Below are positions 57,504 to 64,000 of a stretch of 64,000 nt of DNA, piece after piece. The notes beneath the pieces are model-generated. The model was not told where the DNA came from. It did no database searches and saw nothing but the letters and a program-made list of their open reading frames with translations. The position numbers and the translations under genes are program-made. Numbering within the stretch: position 1 is the stretch's first letter; each line of letters begins with the position of its first letter. Source of the DNA: Comamonas sp. NLF-1-9 (lineage in GTDB: Bacteria > Pseudomonadota > Gammaproteobacteria > Burkholderiales > Burkholderiaceae_C); contig NZ_CP078069.1 in NCBI RefSeq assembly GCF_019195435.1, forward strand, positions 434,001-498,000, read 5' to 3'.

Positions 57504-60500
57504 CTATCCCTTGAAGCCGGGATCACGCAACTCGCCGATGGGGGAGATGGTGACGCGACGAGCTTTTGAGGTTTTGAGTGATCCTGCTCTTTTGGAGATA
57601 TAGGCAAAGGAGTCGCTCTTGTCGCGATTTCTGGCATCGACGTTGGCTTCGTTGATGGGGGCGAACCAGATTTGGCCGCTACCAGCGACTGTGGCTAACC
57701 GCACCGTCTGCTCGCGGCCATCGTGCTCCATACGAACCACATCGTCTATTCCAAGGCGCATCATCAGCGGCTGCCCGTTCTGCCCCAAGGTCGGATGGCG
57801 CAGCTTCCTGAGCCCTGAAGTTCGAACGATTTCATAGGCGCGAAACGTTGAGATCACTTCGCCCACCCATTTCCCGGCCTTGTCTCGGGTGATCTCGATG
57901 CAGTAATTGCTGCCGCCCACATAGCCTTTGTAGGGTAGCGGTTTGCCATCCTGATCCAACCCATGGCGGGTGGACTGGCGCGGCTCGACAATCCTGATCA
58001 GATTGCTGATTTCGCGCCCCGTGCTTCCATCGGACTTGACTTTCTGCCGGACGCTGCCATCGCGCCGGATACCGTAGGAGGTTTCCTCCATCATCGCGCC
58101 TTCATAGCCATGGTCCGGCTTGTGGCTCACCCAAATATTACCGATCGCCCGTGCGACGTGTTCGCGGTAGCTCTCCCATGGCAGCGGCATGTTTTCGATC
58201 AGCCGATCAAGCTGCTGCTCGCGCGCACTGGCACTGGCTTTGGCAAAGCGTTGCAGCAAACCCTGATCGGTGACAGCGATCACGCAGGCATCGACAGCGT
58301 GGTGGCGGTGGTCGTTGCGGTTTTTTTTGCCATCTGGTCCAAGGATGTGGTTCAGGCCAAACTGATGGCGAAGTTCAGCCGTCATGCGACCAGGAATTAC
58401 GCGCGTGTCTTGTGGGCAGATCAGGCTCAGATATTCGCGCGCCACACGGCTGAGGTGACGGGTGTCGTTGAGCGCGCGCGCCAGAAAATCCTGATCCTCG
58501 CGTAGCCATTTCTGGTGACCGTCTTCACCGAAACGATAGCGCTTGTTTCTGGGCATGCGCTCTGCGCGAGCCAGGATATCTTCGTAGTGCCAGCCTTGTT
58601 GCTCGAAGTCTGCGCGTGCGTCAAACGGCGTGCGGTTGCCCTTGACTCGATTAGCGCGGCGCATGGCCACGGTCTTGTTGTTCAGACTGTCGTCCAGCGT
58701 CATTGAAAATGGCAAGATGTGCTCGATTTCCACCTCGTCGGACAGCACCATGGCGGCGCTGATCTGCACACCCGAGTAGGGGCAGCGACGGTCTGCAACA
58801 TCCCGGCTCAGTTCTTCCCAAAGGATGAGCTTCTGGATATCCGCATGGCGCACCCGTTCGTGCGCGATGTGGAGGATGGCCGCCGCATCGGCGCGCAGGC
58901 GATCGTTGCGCCTCTGGTTGTCGGCCTGTCTCTGGTGTTCTGCCTTGCGTTGTTCATGGCTTTGCTTGAGCTCGCGCGACACTTCGACGATGACCTCGCT
59001 TGGGTGCCCGTATCGCCGGATCAATGCGTTGACCACGGTGCGCACCTGATTGAGGCCGATGTGTACCGTGGGGTTGGCGATCTTGCCGAAACGCTTTTCT
59101 GGTGGGTCGTTCATGTCGCCGCTGCCAAAACCGACGTGGCGCTGCAGGTACTCGCCGTAGTAGGGCAGTTGCGGCAGGATTTCCCCCGTCGTCGCTGCAT
59201 GGCTGATATGGCTGTGATGCTCGAAGCCAGCCATCTGCACGGCCTTGTCGTAGGTGATCACGTCGGTTTCGAGCGCAGGCAGGATGCGCGCGAGCGCCTG
59301 AGCGCTGAGGTTTCCGTAACCCTCCGGCAGGCTGGCATTGGCAATGGTATACGCGTGCGCTTCGTCCAAGCCGAATTCGGTTTGCAGCCAATTGATGAGC
59401 GCCGCTTCGCTTTCTTCGGTGAGCAGACGCACGGCGATGACGTCCTGTCGTTCGGCGCTGAAGTCAAACCAGGCCGGTCCGAAGAAATCCTTTTTGCCAA
59501 GCAGGGCACTGGTGGCGTTGCCCTTGAGTTCCTGACGCTTGACGTCTTCCAGATTGAACTGCGTGTCGCCTGGGAGCTTGAGCAGGGTGATGATTTGCTT
59601 GAAGCTGCGCTTGCTGTTGCGTTCCAAGGCATCGACCACGATGTCGCGTTGTGTCACTGACAGCGGGACGTCGACCAAGTTCGCGCCGAGGATCCGCAGG
59701 TGGTTCACTTCCTGATAGATGCGGAAGCGCTGCTGGCTGGGCAGGGCAAGCGGTGCTCGCTCCTGATCGGGTAGCAGCGTACAGCGTCCAGGCTTGACGG
59801 GTTTGAGCGGACGTTGGTGCAATAGGCAGTCCTTGAGCGCACTGCGCGCCGCCTCGTTGAATTGCGCGGCATTGAAGTGCGCTTGGCGAGCCCAGAGCGC
59901 GTCGAACTCGGCTTCGATCATCGCGCGGTCGATGTACAGGTCGTAGCTCTTGTCGATGCGGGTCTTGCCATCATCTTTCTCGATGCGGCGCTCGCGGTAC
60001 CGGGCGCGCACACCGCTCCCGTCTCTCATGCGCCGCCAGAGCAATTCACCGACCGTGCGTGCCTTGCCATTGGCACCGTTCACGTCAAGTTGCTGGCGCA
60101 GCGCGCTGATGGCGGTTTTGAGTGCGCCACTGTCGTTGTCCTTCTTGTCTGTCTTGCGGTTGCTCTTGAATCCGCGGCGCTGGTTGATGTGAAACAGCGC
60201 GCGTGCGAATTCCGCCGGTGTTAGTTGTGTGTCCAGTCCCTTGGCGCGCAGTTCGTAAGGGTTGAGCCGTTCTAAAGACTTGCGCTCAAAGGGGTCTCCG
60301 GGGAAGAAGCCGTGATGAAGCAGGCTAGCCATCATCCGGTTCTTGCGCTTGAGCAGACGATCTCTGCGTCTTCGCATGGCGCGCGCCATGCGTCGAGTGA
60401 CGGCCAGCGATGTGCCGTCCTTGGGATTGCGGCCATCGCTGAAAATGCGTACGCCCGCCTTGATGATGGCGACGGGGCGTTCTCCGCGTAGCCGAACCAT

Positions 60501-60560
60501 CGCCCAACCCAGAGAGCTGCTGCCCAAATCCAAGGCAAGCCGGTAACGCATCTTGCTCAT
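57504..60560 (-). CDS. cas9: Cas9 endonuclease, type II-C
   Basis: RNA-guided double-strand DNA nuclease. 1018 residues from the ATG at 60560 (GGGAAGG upstream); the 52 extra codons open to 60716 overlap the tracrRNA gene and are not coding. RuvC-I YRLALDLGSSSLGWA (Asp11), Arg-rich bridge helix about 53-77 (RRMARAMRRRRDRLLKRK), RuvC-II EVIVEVSREL (Glu526), HNH EIEHILPFSMTLDDSLNNK (His614), RuvC-III NDHRHHAVDACVIA (His754, Asp757). All catalytic residues are present, so it should be active. Length and HNH resemble the Neisseria-type II-C enzymes. C-terminal about 200 residues form the PAM-reading part. There is no csn2 or cas4, which defines II-C. Confidence 0.97.
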   Translation of the reverse strand: MSKMRYRLALDLGSSSLGWAMVRLRGERPVAIIKAGVRIFSDGRNPKDGTSLAVTRRMARAMRRRRDRLLKRKNRMMASLLHHGFFPGDPFERKSLERLNPYELRAKGLDTQLTPAEFARALFHINQRRGFKSNRKTDKKDNDSGALKTAISALRQQLDVNGANGKARTVGELLWRRMRDGSGVRARYRERRIEKDDGKTRIDKSYDLYIDRAMIEAEFDALWARQAHFNAAQFNEAARSALKDCLLHQRPLKPVKPGRCTLLPDQERAPLALPSQQRFRIYQEVNHLRILGANLVDVPLSVTQRDIVVDALERNSKRSFKQIITLLKLPGDTQFNLEDVKRQELKGNATSALLGKKDFFGPAWFDFSAERQDVIAVRLLTEESEAALINWLQTEFGLDEAHAYTIANASLPEGYGNLSAQALARILPALETDVITYDKAVQMAGFEHHSHISHAATTGEILPQLPYYGEYLQRHVGFGSGDMNDPPEKRFGKIANPTVHIGLNQVRTVVNALIRRYGHPSEVIVEVSRELKQSHEQRKAEHQRQADNQRRNDRLRADAAAILHIAHERVRHADIQKLILWEELSRDVADRRCPYSGVQISAAMVLSDEVEIEHILPFSMTLDDSLNNKTVAMRRANRVKGNRTPFDARADFEQQGWHYEDILARAERMPRNKRYRFGEDGHQKWLREDQDFLARALNDTRHLSRVAREYLSLICPQDTRVIPGRMTAELRHQFGLNHILGPDGKKNRNDHRHHAVDACVIAVTDQGLLQRFAKASASAREQQLDRLIENMPLPWESYREHVARAIGNIWVSHKPDHGYEGAMMEETSYGIRRDGSVRQKVKSDGSTGREISNLIRIVEPRQSTRHGLDQDGKPLPYKGYVGGSNYCIEITRDKAGKWVGEVISTFRAYEIVRTSGLRKLRHPTLGQNGQPLMMRLGIDDVVRMEHDGREQTVRLATVAGSGQIWFAPINEANVDARNRDKSDSFAYISKRAGSLKTSKARRVTISPIGELRDPGFKG

Positions 60561-60616
60561 AGCTACCTTCCCGTTAATGGTTGACGTGCGTGTTGTAACA
60601 CGATGTGCTAGGATCA

Positions 60617-60710
60617 CCTCCGTTAGTCGATTGGGAAATGCGCTCTGGACGCTAACAAGCTGAAAGATGCACCAAATGGAAAGGCCGCTACATGCGGCCT
60701 TTCGCTTTTT
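60617..60710 (+). ncRNA. tracrRNA
   Basis: The anti-repeat at 60628-60648 (CGATTGGGAAATGCGCTCTG, then G) is an exact 21-base complement of the repeat, with further pairing at both ends (GTTAGTC and CTAAC). It is followed by a short linker (AAGCTGAAAGATGCACC) and the terminator hairpin AAAGGCCGC / GCGGCCTTT (60680-60702) with CGCTTTTT. Divergent from cas9. A weak upstream promoter (TTGACG at 60581; TAGGAT at 60609) is not at ideal spacing. Boundaries are estimates. Confidence 0.88.
60680..60710 (+). terminator. tracrRNA terminator
   Basis: Nine-base stem with loop TACAT and a T5 tail, closing the tracrRNA. Confidence 0.9.
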
Positions 60711-60728
60711 ATCCATGGCACTCCAATG

Positions 60729-60760
60729 AAAAACGCCCCGGTGGTTTGCCGGGGCGTTTT
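60729..60760 (-). terminator. rpoD terminator
   Basis: CGCCCCGG (60734-60741) / CCGGGGCG (60749-60756); on the minus strand it is followed by five T residues, 20 bases after the rpoD stop. Confidence 0.92.
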
Positions 60761-60777
60761 GCTTTCAGTGGCTTCGC

Positions 60778-63168
<2,391 letters not shown>

Positions 63169-63449
63169 GAAATTCCTCGAGGTCAAAACGGGACAGGTCA
63201 AACATCAAAACACGCGAAACGGACGCAGCGCGCTGGCTGTCAGCGTGCGTGGCTGGCTGCAGCGGCCTGGGGGCGCGCCGCCAGCGGGCAAGATGTCTGG
63301 GCGAACATTTGGTGTGCAGCCCTTGCGGTAAACAAGTGGGCATGGCGCGGTGGTGCGCCGTCTTTGGTGTGCTGCCCGGGCCGGAGGTACTGCTGTCGCT
63401 CTTGCCGACTAACCGTACATTATAACGAAAGCGCCAATTTCAAGAGCTC
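63169..63449. other. dnaG-rpoD intergenic region
   Basis: About 280 bases with no gene. It should hold rpoD's own promoter. A stretch TACATTATAACG (63415-63426) on the plus strand reads CGTTATAATGTA on the minus strand, a near-consensus -10 (TATAAT), at the 5' side of the region. Confidence 0.55.
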
Positions 63450-64000
63450 TCAAGCCGGCTTGTTTTCCCGTGGCGCGGCGCCGCCAGAGCTGCCGTTTTT
63501 CAGTGCCCGGCGGCGCTCTTCGAGCTGGCGGTAGCGCGCCAGCGCCGTGGGGTCGCTGGCGCTGGCGGCGATCAGCGCGCTTTGCTCGCGCTCGATGTTT
63601 TCGATGTGCATGCGCGCGAGCAAGTCCTGCAGTTCGGCGCGCAGCTCGGCCTCGTCGCCCTCGGTCTGCGCGTGCGAGCCGGTCATGATGCGCTGCGCCA
63701 GCGGCTCGCACTCGTGGCCTTGCAGGGCGGGGCCCAGTTGCGCCCAGGGCAGCACGCCGCGTTCATGCCACTGGTCTTCGAGCCAGAGGAACAGCGTGCC
63801 GTGCGGCGCGGGCAGGGCGGCCAGGGCCTGGCGGTCTTCGGCGTCCAGCGTATGCAAAAAAGCCATGTGCGACAGCAGCAGGCGCAGCGCGTGGTCGCTG
63901 CGCCGGCGCCCGGGCGTGCGCGCAAGCGGCGCCTGGGTGCGCACGCGCGCCCCGGGTGTGCGCGGGCCGCGCCAGTCGTTGCCCTTGCGCCAGGAGCGAT
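63450..64000 (-). CDS. dnaG: DNA primase DnaG, C-terminal part (5' end outside window)
   Basis: Only the last about 183 residues are inside. The frame continues to the right edge without a start (WRKGNDWRGPRTP). This is the DnaB-binding C-terminal helicase-interaction domain (ALRLLLSHMAFLHTLDAEDR, LWLEDQWHERG, LRAELQDLLARMHIENIERE). Assigned from domain and from its position upstream of rpoD. Confidence 0.82.
   Translation of the reverse strand, partial: RSWRKGNDWRGPRTPGARVRTQAPLARTPGRRRSDHALRLLLSHMAFLHTLDAEDRQALAALPAPHGTLFLWLEDQWHERGVLPWAQLGPALQGHECEPLAQRIMTGSHAQTEGDEAELRAELQDLLARMHIENIEREQSALIAASASDPTALARYRQLEERRRALKNGSSGGAAPRENKPA

Noticed and set aside
60561..60716. N-terminal extension of cas9 by 52 codons
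   Set aside because: It overlaps the tracrRNA on the opposite strand, and the ATG at 60560 has a strong Shine-Dalgarno and the usual Cas9 start.

Overview
The window is GC-rich chromosomal DNA of a betaproteobacterium. Gene order and protein sequence point to Burkholderiales, most likely Comamonadaceae: rpsB-tsf-pyrH-frr-uppS-cdsA-dxr-rseP-bamA-skp-lpxD-fabZ-lpxA-lpxB-rnhB, a dnaG-rpoD pair, and many copies of a short dispersed repeat that I associate with this family. The genus cannot be fixed from the sequence alone. A complete sox cluster indicates that the organism can oxidise thiosulfate.

Layout. 1-1526: nnr (NAD(P)HX repair), cut by the left edge, minus strand. 1728-17068: a long plus-strand housekeeping run for translation (rpsB, tsf, frr), UMP kinase, isoprenoid and phospholipid precursors (uppS, cdsA, dxr), envelope biogenesis (rseP, bamA, skp), lipid A and fatty acid synthesis (lpxD, fabZ, lpxA, lpxB), rnhB and a SpoU-type rRNA methyltransferase gene carrying an in-frame repeat insertion. 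17164-22889: accessory genes (DUF5610 protein, secreted protein, metalloprotease lipoprotein, small membrane protein, leucine-rich-repeat protein).

23022-26253: an integron. An IntI-type tyrosine recombinase (plus strand) is preceded by a probable attI and four attC sites. Its cassettes read leftward from attI: (1) a tRNA-like element with a CAU anticodon loop and encoded CCA, (2) and (3) two homologous cassettes built on the dispersed repeat, (4) hicB-hicA, (5) a RelE-type toxin with its Xre-type antitoxin. 26275-35651: the sox cluster on the minus strand (soxC-D-Y-Z-A-X-B, preceded by a DUF2165 membrane protein, a SoxH-like metallohydrolase, a thioredoxin-like protein and a c-type cytochrome). 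35772-47300: exported carbonic anhydrase, carA-(small gene)-carB, ubiG-gph, a UDG-family protein, rarA, rsmB and purN. 47405-53131: a dipeptide/oligopeptide ABC transporter (dppB-C-D-F-A order).

53343-60710: a complete type II-C CRISPR-Cas locus: 43 repeats of 36 bp with 42 spacers, then cas2, cas1 and cas9 on the minus strand, with a tracrRNA gene on the plus strand divergent from cas9. The array (plus) and the cas operon (minus) converge on one bidirectional terminator at 56161-56189. 60778-64000: rpoD and the 3' part of dnaG, minus strand.

The most unusual points are the tRNA-like integron cassette, the domestication of dispersed repeats inside at least six conserved reading frames, and the compact CRISPR II-C organisation with visible array dynamics (a duplicated spacer and variant repeats).
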